A stretch of DNA of 64,000 nucleotides from HGM04593 sp045634085 (GTDB lineage Bacteria; Bacteroidota; Bacteroidia; Bacteroidales; Bacteroidaceae). The DNA lies in NCBI GenBank assembly GCA_045634085.1, contig JAZQZM010000077.1:45615-109614 (forward strand), written 5' to 3'. The first letter of the stretch is position 1. The number at the start of each line of letters is the position of its first letter. Of the stretch, positions 50,656-59,955 are shown in pieces. The position numbers and the translations under genes are program-made. The notes beneath the pieces are model-generated. The model did not search any database. It worked only from the letters and a program-made list of their open reading frames with translations, and was not told where the DNA came from.

Positions 50656-53600
50656 ATGCACGACTTCGTCCACCTTCACGTCCACTCACAATACTCCATC
50701 CTCGATGGTCAGGCAGCCATACCCAAACTCGTCGACAAGGCCATTGCCGACGGCATGAAGGGTATCGCCGTCACCGACCACGGTAACATGATGGGTATCA
50801 AGGAGTTCTACAACTACGTAAACAAGAAGAACAAAGGAAAGAGCCCCGAGGAAAAATTCAAGCCCATCATCGGTTGCGAGGTATACATTGCCGAACGCAG
50901 GCTCTTCAACAAGGAGACCAAGGACGACCGCGGATACCATCTGCTGCTGCTTGCAAAGAACAAGCAGGGCTACCATAACCTTGTAAAGATAGTATCCAAA
51001 GCATGGAGTGAGGGTTACTACTACAACCCGCGTACCGACAAGCTGGAACTCGAGAAGTACCACGAAGGCATTATCTGCTGCCCGCCATGCCTTGGTGGCG
51101 AAGTGCCGCAACTCATAAGGCACGGGAACCTCGAGAAGGCCGAAGAGGTCGTGAACTGGTACAAGAACCTGTTCGGCGACGACTACTACCTTGAGCTCCA
51201 GCTGCACAAGGCAACAGTGGAACGCGCCAACCATGAGGTATACCCCCTGCAGGTAGATGTAAACAACCACATCATCGAACTCAGCAAGAAGTGTGGTGTC
51301 AAGCTCATCTGCTCCAACGACGTACACTTTGTCGACGAGGAGAATGCCGAGGCTCATGACCGTCTCATCTGCCTAAGTACCGGCAGAGACCTTGATGACC
51401 CCACCCGTATGCTCTACTCAAAGCAGGAGTGGATGAAGACCAAGGCCGAGATGGCCGAGATGTTCGGCGACATCCCCGAGGCAATGACAAACACAGTAGA
51501 GATATGCGACAAGGTAGAGTTCTACTCCATTGACAACGCCCCCATCATGCCTAACTTCGCAATCCCCGAGGAGTTCGGTACAGAGGAGAGTTACCGCGAG
51601 AAGTTCACACACGAGGACCTCTTCAACGAGTTCACACGCGACGAAAAAGGCAACGTCGTGCTCTCGCAGGAGGAGGCCGAAAGCAAAATCAAGAAGCTCG
51701 GCGGATATGACAAGCTATACCGTATTAAATTAGAGGGAGACTATCTGCGCAAGATAACATACGACGGAGCCAAGAAGTGCTACGAAGAACCGTTCTCCCA
51801 GGAGGTCATCGACCGCATCGACTTCGAGCTCCACATCATGAAGACCATGGGTTTCCCGGGCTACTTCCTCATTGTACAGGACTTCATACGCGCAGCCCGT
51901 GAGGAACTCGGCGTTTCCGTAGGCCCCGGACGTGGATCGGCAGCCGGCAGCGTTGTTGCATACGCATTGGGAATCACACGCGTCGACCCCATCAAGTACG
52001 ACCTTCTGTTCGAACGTTTCCTTAACCCAGACCGTATCTCCTTGCCCGATATGGACGACGATTTCGACGACGACGGACGCGGACGAGTGCTCAACTGGGT
52101 AACCGAGAAATATGGACAGGAGAAGGTGGCACACATCATCACATACGGTACCATGGCAACAAAACTTGCCATCAAGGACGTCGCGCGTGTGCAGAAACTG
52201 CCACTCGACACCTCCAACAAACTGTGCAAGGCCATCCCCGACCGACTGCCCGACGGCTTGAAGATGAACCTGCCTAACGCCATTTCGGCAGTTCCCGAAC
52301 TGCGCGAGGCCGAAGCATCACCCGACCCCATCCTGCGCGACACCATCAAATACGCGAAAATGCTCGAGGGCAACGTACGCAACACCGGCGTACATGCCTG
52401 CGGGACAATCATCTGCCGCGACGACATCACCGACCATGTACCCATCAGCATCGCCGAAGACAAGGACACAGGTGAGAAGATGCTCGTGACACAATACGAA
52501 GGAAGCGTCATCGAGGAGACAGGCCTCATCAAGATGGACTTCCTTGGACTCAAGACCCTCTCTGTCATCAAAGAGGCATTGGAGAACATACGTCAGAGCC
52601 TCAAGATAGAGGTAGACATCGACACCATCCCCATTGACGACCCCAAGACATACGAACTCTACAGTAACGGCAACACCATCGGTACATTCCAGTTCGAGTC
52701 CCCAGGTATGCAGAAGTACCTGCGCGAACTCAAGCCAAGTACCTTTGAGGACCTCATTGCCATGAACGCCCTCTACCGTCCGGGGCCAATGGACTACATC
52801 CCCGACTTCATTGAGCGCAAGCACAACCCTGCACTCGTTCAGTACGATATCCCATGCATGGAGAAGTACCTGAAGGACACATACGGCATCACCGTGTATC
52901 AGGAGCAGGTGATGCTCCTCTCGCGCCTGCTTGCCGACTTCACCCGTGGTGAAAGTGATACCCTGCGCAAGGCCATGGGTAAGAAGCTCAAAGACAAGCT
53001 TGATGAACTGAAACCGAAGTTCATCAAGGGCGGCAAGAACAACGGACACGACGAGAAGGTGCTTGAAAAAATTTGGGCCGACTGGGAGAAGTTCGCGTCA
53101 TACGCCTTCAACAAGTCACACGCCACCTGCTATTCATGGGTAGCCTACCAGACAGCATACCTCAAGGCCAACTACCCGTCGCAGTACATGGCTGGAGCCA
53201 TGAGCCGCAACCTTGACAAGATTACCGAAATCACCAAACTCATGCAAGAGTGCAAGAGCATGGGCATCAACGTACTTGGCCCCGATGTCAACGAGTCGCG
53301 CCGCAAGTTCAGTGTCAACAAGAAAGGCGACATCCGTTTCGGTCTCTGCGCCGTAAAGGGCGTGGGCGAGAACGCTGTACAATGCATCATTGAAGAACGT
53401 GAGAAGAATGGTCCCTACACCAGTGTTTTCGACTTTGTAGAACGCGTAAACCTCACAGCATGCAACCGCAAGAACCTTGAGTGCCTTGCATTTGCCGGCG
53501 CATTCGATGAGTTACCCGGCGGCATCACCCGCGACCAGTACGCAGGCACCAACAGCAAGGGCGAGCAGTTTCTCGAGGCACTAATCCGCTACGGCAACAT

Positions 53601-54348
53601 ATACCAGACCGACAAGGCCAACGCCACAGCCTCTCTGTTCGGAGATACCGAAATGGCCGACATACCAAAGCCCGAAATCCCCGAGGGCGGGATATGGAGC
53701 ACACTCGAACGTCTGAACCGCGAAAGGGAGCTTGTGGGCATATACCTGTCGGCACACCCGCTTGACGACTATGCACTCATACTCAGCGAGTTCTGCAACA
53801 CCAAAGCCGTAGAGATGGATAATCCTCAGGCACTTGTAGGTCGCAAGATTACACTTGGCGGTGTTGTCAGCGACCTTCCCCGCACAGGTTTCACAAAAAA
53901 AGGAAGCCCTTACGGAGTAGCAAAGATAGAGGACTTCACCGGCACGGCCGAGATGTTCTTCATGGGCGAAGAGTGGATGAAGAAGCAAAACTACTTCATT
54001 CCCGGCAACTTTCTCTACATCAAGGGCAGCTGCCAGCCGCGCAAGTGGGACCAGACGAAGTACGACTTTGTGGTAGACAGCATAGAACTCATGCCCGAGA
54101 TAAAGGACGACATGGTAAAGAGCATAACCATATCCTTTGACATCATGTCCCTCACCGACGAGTTCTACACCGCCATCATGGACTATATTGACGCACACCC
54201 AGGAAAGTGCAAGCTCATATTTAAGATAAAGGACTACGAGCACGAGTTCTCTCTTGAACTGGCATCGAAGAACCGCGACATAGAAGTGACAAAAGAACTG
54301 CTCGACTACATAAAAGAGTTCGAGAATATTGAGTATAAATTGAATTAA
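50656..54348 (+). CDS. dnaE: DNA polymerase III subunit alpha
   Basis: DnaE is the replicative polymerase. ATG 50656 gives 1230 residues. The N-terminal PHP domain begins FVHLHVHSQYSILDGQ. The palm has GPGRGSAAGSVVAYALGI and the catalytic acidic motif PDMDDDFDDDGRGRVLNW. The tandem helix-hairpin-helix and OB-fold regions complete the C terminus (KITLGGVVSDLPRTGFTKKG). The TYGITVYQEQVM and FTRGESDTLRKAMGKK segments are classic DnaE. trxA follows 151 nt later and is probably in the same transcript. Confidence 0.97.
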   Translation: MHDFVHLHVHSQYSILDGQAAIPKLVDKAIADGMKGIAVTDHGNMMGIKEFYNYVNKKNKGKSPEEKFKPIIGCEVYIAERRLFNKETKDDRGYHLLLLAKNKQGYHNLVKIVSKAWSEGYYYNPRTDKLELEKYHEGIICCPPCLGGEVPQLIRHGNLEKAEEVVNWYKNLFGDDYYLELQLHKATVERANHEVYPLQVDVNNHIIELSKKCGVKLICSNDVHFVDEENAEAHDRLICLSTGRDLDDPTRMLYSKQEWMKTKAEMAEMFGDIPEAMTNTVEICDKVEFYSIDNAPIMPNFAIPEEFGTEESYREKFTHEDLFNEFTRDEKGNVVLSQEEAESKIKKLGGYDKLYRIKLEGDYLRKITYDGAKKCYEEPFSQEVIDRIDFELHIMKTMGFPGYFLIVQDFIRAAREELGVSVGPGRGSAAGSVVAYALGITRVDPIKYDLLFERFLNPDRISLPDMDDDFDDDGRGRVLNWVTEKYGQEKVAHIITYGTMATKLAIKDVARVQKLPLDTSNKLCKAIPDRLPDGLKMNLPNAISAVPELREAEASPDPILRDTIKYAKMLEGNVRNTGVHACGTIICRDDITDHVPISIAEDKDTGEKMLVTQYEGSVIEETGLIKMDFLGLKTLSVIKEALENIRQSLKIEVDIDTIPIDDPKTYELYSNGNTIGTFQFESPGMQKYLRELKPSTFEDLIAMNALYRPGPMDYIPDFIERKHNPALVQYDIPCMEKYLKDTYGITVYQEQVMLLSRLLADFTRGESDTLRKAMGKKLKDKLDELKPKFIKGGKNNGHDEKVLEKIWADWEKFASYAFNKSHATCYSWVAYQTAYLKANYPSQYMAGAMSRNLDKITEITKLMQECKSMGINVLGPDVNESRRKFSVNKKGDIRFGLCAVKGVGENAVQCIIEEREKNGPYTSVFDFVERVNLTACNRKNLECLAFAGAFDELPGGITRDQYAGTNSKGEQFLEALIRYGNIYQTDKANATASLFGDTEMADIPKPEIPEGGIWSTLERLNRERELVGIYLSAHPLDDYALILSEFCNTKAVEMDNPQALVGRKITLGGVVSDLPRTGFTKKGSPYGVAKIEDFTGTAEMFFMGEEWMKKQNYFIPGNFLYIKGSCQPRKWDQTKYDFVVDSIELMPEIKDDMVKSITISFDIMSLTDEFYTAIMDYIDAHPGKCKLIFKIKDYEHEFSLELASKNRDIEVTKELLDYIKEFENIEYKLN

Positions 54349-54499
54349 TAGTTATATATTCGCACTGTAATTGCACATCATCCATGGCGTGGCATCCAAA
54401 ACGCCATACAAACACTCCCTCAAGCGCGGGACAACCGATGTTGCAATTCATGAGAACCAGGAACAAGAAATATTAAGCAACATTAAAAACATTACAACA

Positions 54500-54814
54500 A
54501 TGGCAGTAAATTTGACAAACGACAACGCTAAGGAGTTTATGGCAACAGAGTTGCCAATAGTATTGGATTTCAGCGCAGCATGGTGTGGTCCCTGCAAGCA
54601 GTTGGCACCAATCATCGACGAGTTGTCACAGGAGTATGAGGGACGCATCGCAGTAGCAAAGTGCGACATCGAGGAGGCCGATGACCTCACAATGGAGTAC
54701 GGCATCCGTAACGTTCCCACAGTAATCTTCATCAAGGACGGCAAGGTAGTCGACAAGTTTGTAGGCTCAAAGTCAAAGGGCGAGGTACAGGCAAAGTTCG
54801 AGGCACTTCTCTAA
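54500..54814 (+). CDS. trxA: Thioredoxin
   Basis: ATG 54500 gives 104 residues, the standard thioredoxin length. The redox motif WCGPCKQ lies near residue 30 in FSAAWCGPCK, and the cis-Pro loop is RNVPTVIF. The frame is open to 54371, but that extension carries no thioredoxin sequence. The next gene begins 12 nt later. Confidence 0.96.
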   Translation: MAVNLTNDNAKEFMATELPIVLDFSAAWCGPCKQLAPIIDELSQEYEGRIAVAKCDIEEADDLTMEYGIRNVPTVIFIKDGKVVDKFVGSKSKGEVQAKFEALL

Positions 54815-54826
54815 TACAGGCAAGCC

Positions 54827-55147
54827 ATGAACAACGACGAGTTCAGCATGGAAGATCTCGATGACGAGAAGACCATTGCGTACATAAGAGAAAGATTGCC
54901 CCAGGACCTTAAGGAAAAGTTCAGCGACGACGAGTTCTACTATTTCCTTGACACAATCTACGACTACTACGACAAGAGTGGCATCCTCGACAGCAACAAC
55001 GAATATGTCGACATCGACATTGACGAGATTGCAAAGTTCATTGCCAAGGAAGCAAAGAAGAACAACATAGGCGACTTCGACCCCGAAGATTTATACTTCA
55101 TAGTTGAAGGTGAACTTGCCTATAATGGTATTATAGACGAAGAATAA
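54827..55147 (+). CDS. Small acidic protein downstream of trxA
   Basis: The 106-residue product is strongly acidic with no signal peptide: MEDLDDEKTIAYIRERLPQD, then EFYYFLDTIYDYYDKSGI and a helix KFIAKEAKKNN. I do not recognise a named domain, but I recall that a similar acidic protein follows trxA in other Bacteroidales. Its TAA lies inside a small hairpin (55144-55167). Confidence 0.75.
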   Translation: MNNDEFSMEDLDDEKTIAYIRERLPQDLKEKFSDDEFYYFLDTIYDYYDKSGILDSNNEYVDIDIDEIAKFIAKEAKKNNIGDFDPEDLYFIVEGELAYNGIIDEE

Positions 55148-55180
55148 TTTTTGCTCGCAAAAATTATCGAGATTGTTGTT

Positions 55181-55266
55181 GAGCAATAGTCACGCGTAGC
55201 ACGGCAATAGTCGTGCCGTGTGGGTTGCGATAGCAAAGCTACAACAACAAGCTCAATAATAAATCA
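55181..55266 (+). repeat. 86-bp direct repeat, copy 1
   Basis: It begins GAGCAATAGTCACGCGTAGC and ends CTCAATAATAAATCA, and is identical base for base to 55318-55403. Inside is an inverted repeat CACGGCA/TGCCGTG with ATAGTCG between, and the octamer CAATAGTC occurs twice. It is followed at once by a terminator-like hairpin. Confidence 0.9.
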
Positions 55267-55293
55267 AAAGAGGTTCACGTGAACCTCTTTTTT
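55266..55293 (+). terminator. Terminator-like hairpin after repeat copy 1
   Basis: A 13-bp perfect palindrome half-site (AAAAGAGGTTCAC and its complement) with a following T-run gives a good intrinsic terminator. It may end the dnaE-trxA transcript or an RNA made from the repeat. Confidence 0.8.
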
Positions 55294-55317
55294 ATCATGT
55301 CTACCTAAGAGTTCTAC

Positions 55318-55403
55318 GAGCAATAGTCACGCGTAGCACGGCAATAGTCGTGCCGTGTGGGTTGCGATAGCAAAGCTACAACAACAAGCTCAATAATAAA
55401 TCA
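55318..55403 (+). repeat. 86-bp direct repeat, copy 2
   Basis: Identical to 55181-55266, starting 137 bp later. The sequences on both sides of the two copies differ, so the duplicated unit is just these 86 bp. It is also followed directly by a hairpin, of different sequence from the first. Confidence 0.9.
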
Positions 55404-55448
55404 TGAGGCTTGCCCATTTCTTTTGGGCAAGCCTCATGCAGTTTTTTG
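55402..55448 (+). terminator. Terminator-like hairpin after repeat copy 2
   Basis: A 15-bp stem (55402-55416 with 55424-55438) is followed by GCAGTTTTTT. Confidence 0.8.
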
Positions 55449-55592
55449 TCCATGCAAGCAAAAAAACGCCTACCCTCGCAAGCGAGGTGGAAGTATCGGC
55501 TTGCACTCACCCCATATTGCATCAAGGCCTTAACGGAATGGGAAATCTTATTTTGAGTTCCTTATTCAGAAGCATTAGACATAAATATACAG

Positions 55593-55630
55593 AATGGCTA
55601 CCTCACCGGTAAAGGTGGATAGCCATTCAA
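55593..55630 (-). terminator. Candidate terminator of the lipoprotein operon
   Basis: ATGGCTA and TAGCCAT form the outer arms, with a CC(T)CACC/GGTGG-like inner stem. It lies about 100 nt beyond the last lipoprotein stop; the minus-strand tail is only moderately T-rich. Confidence 0.4.
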
Positions 55631-55725
55631 AAGAGAATATCACATATCTGCACATAAAACCCAGTAACAACAGTCATACCGGTCCAAAGTGCATAATATC
55701 ACTTTTCTCCCATCCAAAAGCAATT

Positions 55726-56718
55726 TTAGAACATTACTTCAAAATCCTCAAAACTCTCTTCAACACCCTCATTTACCTTTTCTGCAACATCAGTAGAGTC
55801 ATCCATTGCGGCACTCAGCATCTTTTCAGCCTGCTCAATATCGGTTCTATCCTCTTTAATTTCAAAGGCATTATAGACACTGCTACAATCACTTTTAACA
55901 ACCACAGTTTCCCAGTCACCAAGATTCTGCCATGACAATGTCGGGCGCATCTTTGCAATGATTTTCTTTGCAGAACTCATGTCTTTTGTCTCAACGACCT
56001 CTGCCAGAAGTTTGATACATTCTGAATTCAACTTTACTACCGCATCATTGTACTTCTCATAGCTTTCATCCAATTCGCCATAATGGTTACTCTGCTGCAA
56101 TCCCAAAGCCGGACGTTTTGGAATCTCAATTGAAGACAACTGCTGAATCCTTTCTCTGACAACTTTCTTCATCTCCTTCTCAGCTTTTGTCTGGAAAGAC
56201 TTATACTCACTCTCGCCAATAAACTCCAGCACGAACTCCTTCACCTCAGAATCATATATAAGAGTCGGGTTACCCTTAAGGCAAAGAGACACAACATCCA
56301 CCATCTCCTGGTTCACGGCCGCAATGACAATATTTTCATCTGCTTTCAATCCGGCACGCAACAAACAGTCAACAAGATAACTGTCGCCGCCCGAAATAGC
56401 TACTTCGGCAACCTTATTCATATCGGGCAACATAGTGCTTTCGTATGAGTTGTAAAGGAAAAGGATACGATTGGCATTATCCTTGTCCATATTGGCAAGA
56501 AGCTTGTTTATCTCCTTATCGTTGATATACGCAATACCCTCGCTGTAAATCGAGGAATTAGGGCCGGCGCCTTCTACAATCTCTCTGGCAGCCTGGAAAT
56601 TACCTTTGTTACACTCTTCGATATATCCCTTTTCAGGGTCACTGCTACCACCTACCATGCCACATGAAGTAAATAAAGAACATGCAGCTACCAAAACAAA
56701 TACAACTTGTTTTTTCAT
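55726..56718 (-). CDS. Lipoprotein with ankyrin-like helical repeats
   Basis: The 330-residue product has a lipoprotein signal peptide ending LFTSC (Cys at about 19). The mature part is helical: GYIEECNKGNFQAAREIVEG and GDSYLVDCLLRAGLKADENI have ankyrin-type helix-turn-helix pattern, and a Lys/Glu-rich stretch (FQTKAEKEMKKVVRERIQQL) could form a coiled coil. No named family is recognised. It is the last of three lipoprotein genes on one strand, 31 nt after the middle one, and so is likely part of the same envelope assembly. Confidence 0.7.
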   Translation of the reverse strand: MKKQVVFVLVAACSLFTSCGMVGGSSDPEKGYIEECNKGNFQAAREIVEGAGPNSSIYSEGIAYINDKEINKLLANMDKDNANRILFLYNSYESTMLPDMNKVAEVAISGGDSYLVDCLLRAGLKADENIVIAAVNQEMVDVVSLCLKGNPTLIYDSEVKEFVLEFIGESEYKSFQTKAEKEMKKVVRERIQQLSSIEIPKRPALGLQQSNHYGELDESYEKYNDAVVKLNSECIKLLAEVVETKDMSSAKKIIAKMRPTLSWQNLGDWETVVVKSDCSSVYNAFEIKEDRTDIEQAEKMLSAAMDDSTDVAEKVNEGVEESFEDFEVMF

Positions 56719-56749
56719 CTCTTTAATTTTTTATAATTAATACTGATAT

Positions 56750-57982
56750 TTAGTTTTCTGCGCTATCAAGCAACCTGTTGAGCAGATTGAAACTTCCATC
56801 CCACAGTTTACCCAATCCAAGGAAACCACCGGTATTGGCATTCGCCTTACCCTTGGCATTTGCTTCTGCAACGCCCACTTTGGCTTCAGCCTGCACCTGT
56901 GCTATTGCCTTTTTTGAATCGGCTTCAATCTTGGCCAATACAGCCTTTGCTTCATACGGTGCCTTTATCTTTGCAATCTCCATACGTTCCATGCGCATCT
57001 TCATAGTGTCGGCCGCCTCTCTATCCTCCAACGCGCGCGCACGTTCAAGGTTGTCCTTACTTGTTACAGCAACTCTTTCTGCATATTCCGAGAACAGAGC
57101 TACAGCCTCTTCATACACCTCGGAAGTCTCAGGAATAAGCCGGAAGTAAGCACCCACCTTAGGTGAATATGCGCCGTCCGATGCAACAATGGCATCTTTC
57201 ATGGAAGCCAGTAGCCCGGCAGCCTTTGCCTTGAACATAAGGTCGCATACCTCCTGATTGCGTTTCTCGGCATACTCGAAAGAGGTCGAGTATGAAGGAA
57301 CACTCGACAATACAGCCATTGCCAAAGCAAAGTTACGTTCAGCTACAGCATTGTCCACAACAAGCCTGACAGCCGATTCATTGTTATACCAGGCCAATGC
57401 ATTTTCACTTGCACGGCTGAACATAGCTTTCAATTCAGGACTATTTTTCAACCCGTCAAAAGCCTGAGAAACAGCAAGCTCCTCAGAGCTGGCTACACCC
57501 GACAGACTGAGTGTCGACGACGCATACAGTTCATTCGAAGCAAAATTGCCACAGTATATTGTAACATCATATTTTACAATAAATTTCTGAGGCGCCGTAT
57601 TGGTCATTGCACTCTCGGTGCGGTTAACCTGGACAACAGTAGCAAGCACAGGGCTGTAAGATATGCCACCGACACCATTCTGCGCCGAAATTTCTGTGAG
57701 TTTCAATGCAATCTTCTCCGACAAGGCCGGCGTAATATCGGCATTGACAGCGGGAGGAAGCACGCAGAACCTGAGTCCATTGTAATTTTGCTGCAAATCA
57801 ATATTTGTGGTATTAAGACTGTTTCTTTTAGCATCAATCGCAGACTGTCGTTCCGAATCAGTCATAGCAGTTTCAGATACCGTCTTTCCCGGATTGAATT
57901 TTTTACCACCCGTAGCATCGCCTGCACCACCGCATGAAACAAGAGCAAGCCCCAATACCACTGTATACAATACTTTATTCAT
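56750..57982 (-). CDS. Lipoprotein with C-terminal coiled coil
   Basis: The 410-residue product has a short lipoprotein signal (LGLALVSC, Cys at about 17). The first half shows a beta/alpha region with FCVLPPAVNADITPALSEKI, resembling the general shape of CsgG/TolB-type outer-membrane-associated domains but without firm motifs. The C-terminal third (residues ~300-380) is a long Ala/Lys/Glu helix (IAKIKAPYEAKAVLAKIEAD) before a Gly-rich tail. Only 2 nt separate it from the upstream DUF6175-like gene. The function is not known. Confidence 0.7.
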   Translation of the reverse strand: MNKVLYTVVLGLALVSCGGAGDATGGKKFNPGKTVSETAMTDSERQSAIDAKRNSLNTTNIDLQQNYNGLRFCVLPPAVNADITPALSEKIALKLTEISAQNGVGGISYSPVLATVVQVNRTESAMTNTAPQKFIVKYDVTIYCGNFASNELYASSTLSLSGVASSEELAVSQAFDGLKNSPELKAMFSRASENALAWYNNESAVRLVVDNAVAERNFALAMAVLSSVPSYSTSFEYAEKRNQEVCDLMFKAKAAGLLASMKDAIVASDGAYSPKVGAYFRLIPETSEVYEEAVALFSEYAERVAVTSKDNLERARALEDREAADTMKMRMERMEIAKIKAPYEAKAVLAKIEADSKKAIAQVQAEAKVGVAEANAKGKANANTGGFLGLGKLWDGSFNLLNRLLDSAEN

Positions 57983-57984
57983 TT

Positions 57985-59022
57985 TTACATTCCTTTAATG
58001 GTTAAAACAACCTCACCCAATCCCTGTGAACGGTTTTCACAATTAAGGCCGAGATTTCTTTTCAGATATTTCTGCAAATCACGTGTCCAGTCATAAACTC
58101 CATATTGAGTACCGTTGTCATTGAGAATGTTTATACGCACATTGGTGAATGACAACTGATTGGCTGTATTTACCTGTAACTTGTATGCACCCTTGACTGT
58201 ATTTACCTTGATATAATCAATTATAACATCGGCATATGTATCACCCTCAATATTTTCATCATAAAGGTTCTGGTTACTGCCGGCAGCAACATTGACACGC
58301 ACAGTAATCTCACGTCCACGTGTAAGAATGTCATTAAACGTCTCCTGTATCTCGTCCATCAACACAGGCAGCTTGGTTACAAGATCTTTCGACATAATCT
58401 GTGCCAAGTCCTTTCCGGTCACACCGTCGGAACTGACATTGACAATAGCCTTATTGGTGTAAGCATCAATACCGTTTAAAAGATAGTTCACCGACTTTTC
58501 AGGATTATTACCTTTTGAATAATCGGCCTTTGTCTCATAAGTGAGTTCAAGAATGATATCAGGAGCAGCAACCTGCAACAAACGTGTTTTTGCATCTTGC
58601 GCCAAATTGTCGGCGATATCCTCGGCATACTGGTTGTCCAGATTCTTTAGAGTCTGTTCAAAATCATTCAACGGGAAACCGGCATTGCCGAACGCATTCT
58701 GTATTTCAGAGACAATGGTCTTGAAATCAGAATTCTCAAGCAGAAATTTTTGGTAATTGCGTATAGTGTATGACTGTCCGTCAACCTTGCGCGTTCTTAA
58801 GCAATTTGAACTTTTAAGAAGCTGGTCCGAGGGGATGACCATTATCTCGGGTTTCGCCTGCACTATTGCATTGACATCGGAGCTTACATAAGCTTCCATA
58901 TCACCAGTTGCACCGTCGGCCAACTGCATCTTCTCATTTTTACCTCCACACGCAACAACGCTTACAACACAAAAGGACCACACAAATCCTCGAAGTAAAT
59001 TCATAGCATTAATCTTTATCAT
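57985..59022 (-). CDS. DUF6175-like lipoprotein
   Basis: The 345-residue product has a lipoprotein signal ending VSVVAC. The mature part matches my memory of DUF6175 proteins: KPEIMVIPSDQLLKSSNCLR, FGNAGFPLNDFEQTLKNLDN, PDIILELTYETKADYSKGNN and NGIDAYTNKAIVNVSSDGVT. The family appears in Bacteroidetes and has no settled function. The first gene of the three-lipoprotein unit, it is divergent from the DNA-binding/kinase genes. The Met six codons in (59004) is an equally good start. Confidence 0.75.
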   Translation of the reverse strand: MIKINAMNLLRGFVWSFCVVSVVACGGKNEKMQLADGATGDMEAYVSSDVNAIVQAKPEIMVIPSDQLLKSSNCLRTRKVDGQSYTIRNYQKFLLENSDFKTIVSEIQNAFGNAGFPLNDFEQTLKNLDNQYAEDIADNLAQDAKTRLLQVAAPDIILELTYETKADYSKGNNPEKSVNYLLNGIDAYTNKAIVNVSSDGVTGKDLAQIMSKDLVTKLPVLMDEIQETFNDILTRGREITVRVNVAAGSNQNLYDENIEGDTYADVIIDYIKVNTVKGAYKLQVNTANQLSFTNVRINILNDNGTQYGVYDWTRDLQKYLKRNLGLNCENRSQGLGEVVLTIKGM

Positions 59023-59349
59023 TACAATATATCATAAAATCAGGATATCACCTTCTTAAAGCCGAGCACAGTTTCACTAAAAAATGCAGGAACCGTAAGC
59101 CTAACGTACACCAAAGTCATTATGTGCCCCTATTCACTTACAGACATGGAACTAAATGTGTTGTCACGTAACCTAAAGCAACAACTGCCTATCTGCAACA
59201 TCCCAGTAAGCGACATCTACATTTCAGAAGGTTTTCTCTTTTGCAAAAATATCAAATTAAAGAGAGCAAAACGGTTTCATTCGGCTTCATTTCAAGATTA
59301 CACATCTTATTCCCTTATATCGTTACACATTATTTTATACCTTTGCAAC
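59023..59349. other. Divergent control region of the lipoprotein and kinase units
   Basis: It carries TATTTTTG on the minus strand (59244-59251), a candidate start for the lipoprotein operon with a long leader of over 200 nt, and TACCTTTG on the plus strand (59338-59345) right before the DNA-binding gene. An open frame runs from 59122 into the plus-strand gene but lies upstream of the promoter and has no family character. Confidence 0.5.
59338..59345 (+). promoter_or_regulatory. -7 element abutting the DNA-binding gene
   Basis: TACCTTTG followed by C ends 4 nt before the ATG at 59350. With the usual spacing, transcription would begin at or within 2-3 nt of the ATG, i.e. a leaderless message. 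A -33 TTTG is not seen. Confidence 0.5.
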
Positions 59350-59955
59350 ATGACAGAGAACACAGAGATAAAATTCCACGACATCCTGAAGGCCGACATT
59401 GAAAAGGTTGCCATGCGCAGGATCGCAGTCAAACGCGATTTTAAATATCTGAGTACACATATAATGGACAGGACCGGGGTATACATAAGCTACAGTACCC
59501 TGTGCCGTTTCTGGGGTGTACTTGCCGACGGCAAGTACAACGTACAGCCACGCCGTTACACACTCGATACATTGGCGCGCTACGTGGGGCACAGCGACTA
59601 TGAGCATTTCGTGCAGAACGCCTCCAACAGAAGCTGCACCGACAGTAATTTCATCCCTGGTGAACACCTGACAACAAGCACACTGAAAAAAGGGGCACTC
59701 CTGCACATAGCCTGGACACCCGGGCATCATATTGTAGCGAAGCATTTGGGCGGTGGGATGTTCTGCATAACAGAGAGCCACAAGAGCAAATTGAGCAAGG
59801 GCGATACATTCCAGGCCGACACAATGACACATGGTGAACCGCTATACCTGAACAGTCTGATACACGACGGTGGTGCTCCGTGCCGCTATGTATGTGGCAG
59901 AGACTACGGAGTACGCTTCAGAACTATCACCGACAACACAAGACAAAAGGAATGA
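59350..59955 (+). CDS. Putative DNA-binding regulator coupled to the kinase gene
   Basis: ATG 59350 gives 201 residues. The N-terminal ~95 residues (FHDILKADIEKVAMRRIAVK, YISYSTLCRFWGVL, YTLDTLARYVGHSDYEHFVQ) have the spacing of a helical DNA-binding domain. The C-terminal half is a small beta-rich domain (KKGALLHIAWTPGHHIVAKH, SKLSKGDTFQADTMTHGEPL). I recall proteins like this in Prevotella, without a named family or known role. It overlaps the kinase gene by ATGA (59952-59955). The first ~75 codons of the longer frame are not believable. Confidence 0.65.
   Translation: MTENTEIKFHDILKADIEKVAMRRIAVKRDFKYLSTHIMDRTGVYISYSTLCRFWGVLADGKYNVQPRRYTLDTLARYVGHSDYEHFVQNASNRSCTDSNFIPGEHLTTSTLKKGALLHIAWTPGHHIVAKHLGGGMFCITESHKSKLSKGDTFQADTMTHGEPLYLNSLIHDGGAPCRYVCGRDYGVRFRTITDNTRQKE

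Larger units (their letters stand above)
55148..55725. other. 578-bp intergenic region with tandem 86-bp repeats and hairpins
   Basis: In order it holds a small hairpin (55144-55167), repeat copy 1 (55181-55266), terminator-like hairpin (55266-55293), repeat copy 2 (55318-55403), a second hairpin (55402-55438), about 150 bp without visible structure, and a last hairpin near 55593-55630 that may end the minus-strand lipoprotein operon. No protein-coding frame is credible. Confidence 0.7.

Noticed and set aside
52318..53049. Long antisense open frames inside dnaE (and similar ones inside tamB, argF' and the 1310-residue gene)
   Set aside because: They mirror the codon pattern of strongly coding sense genes, have no promoters or plausible starts, and give low-complexity Val/Leu-rich translations.
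55181..55403. The 86-bp repeats as a CRISPR array or transposon ends
   Set aside because: Only two copies in direct orientation, repeat length far above CRISPR repeats, a single 51-bp spacer containing a terminator, and no cas or transposase gene nearby.
59122..59349. The N-terminal 76 codons of the longer frame before the DNA-binding gene
   Set aside because: They lie upstream of the best promoter element and read as unstructured Cys/Tyr-rich sequence unlike the rest of the protein.
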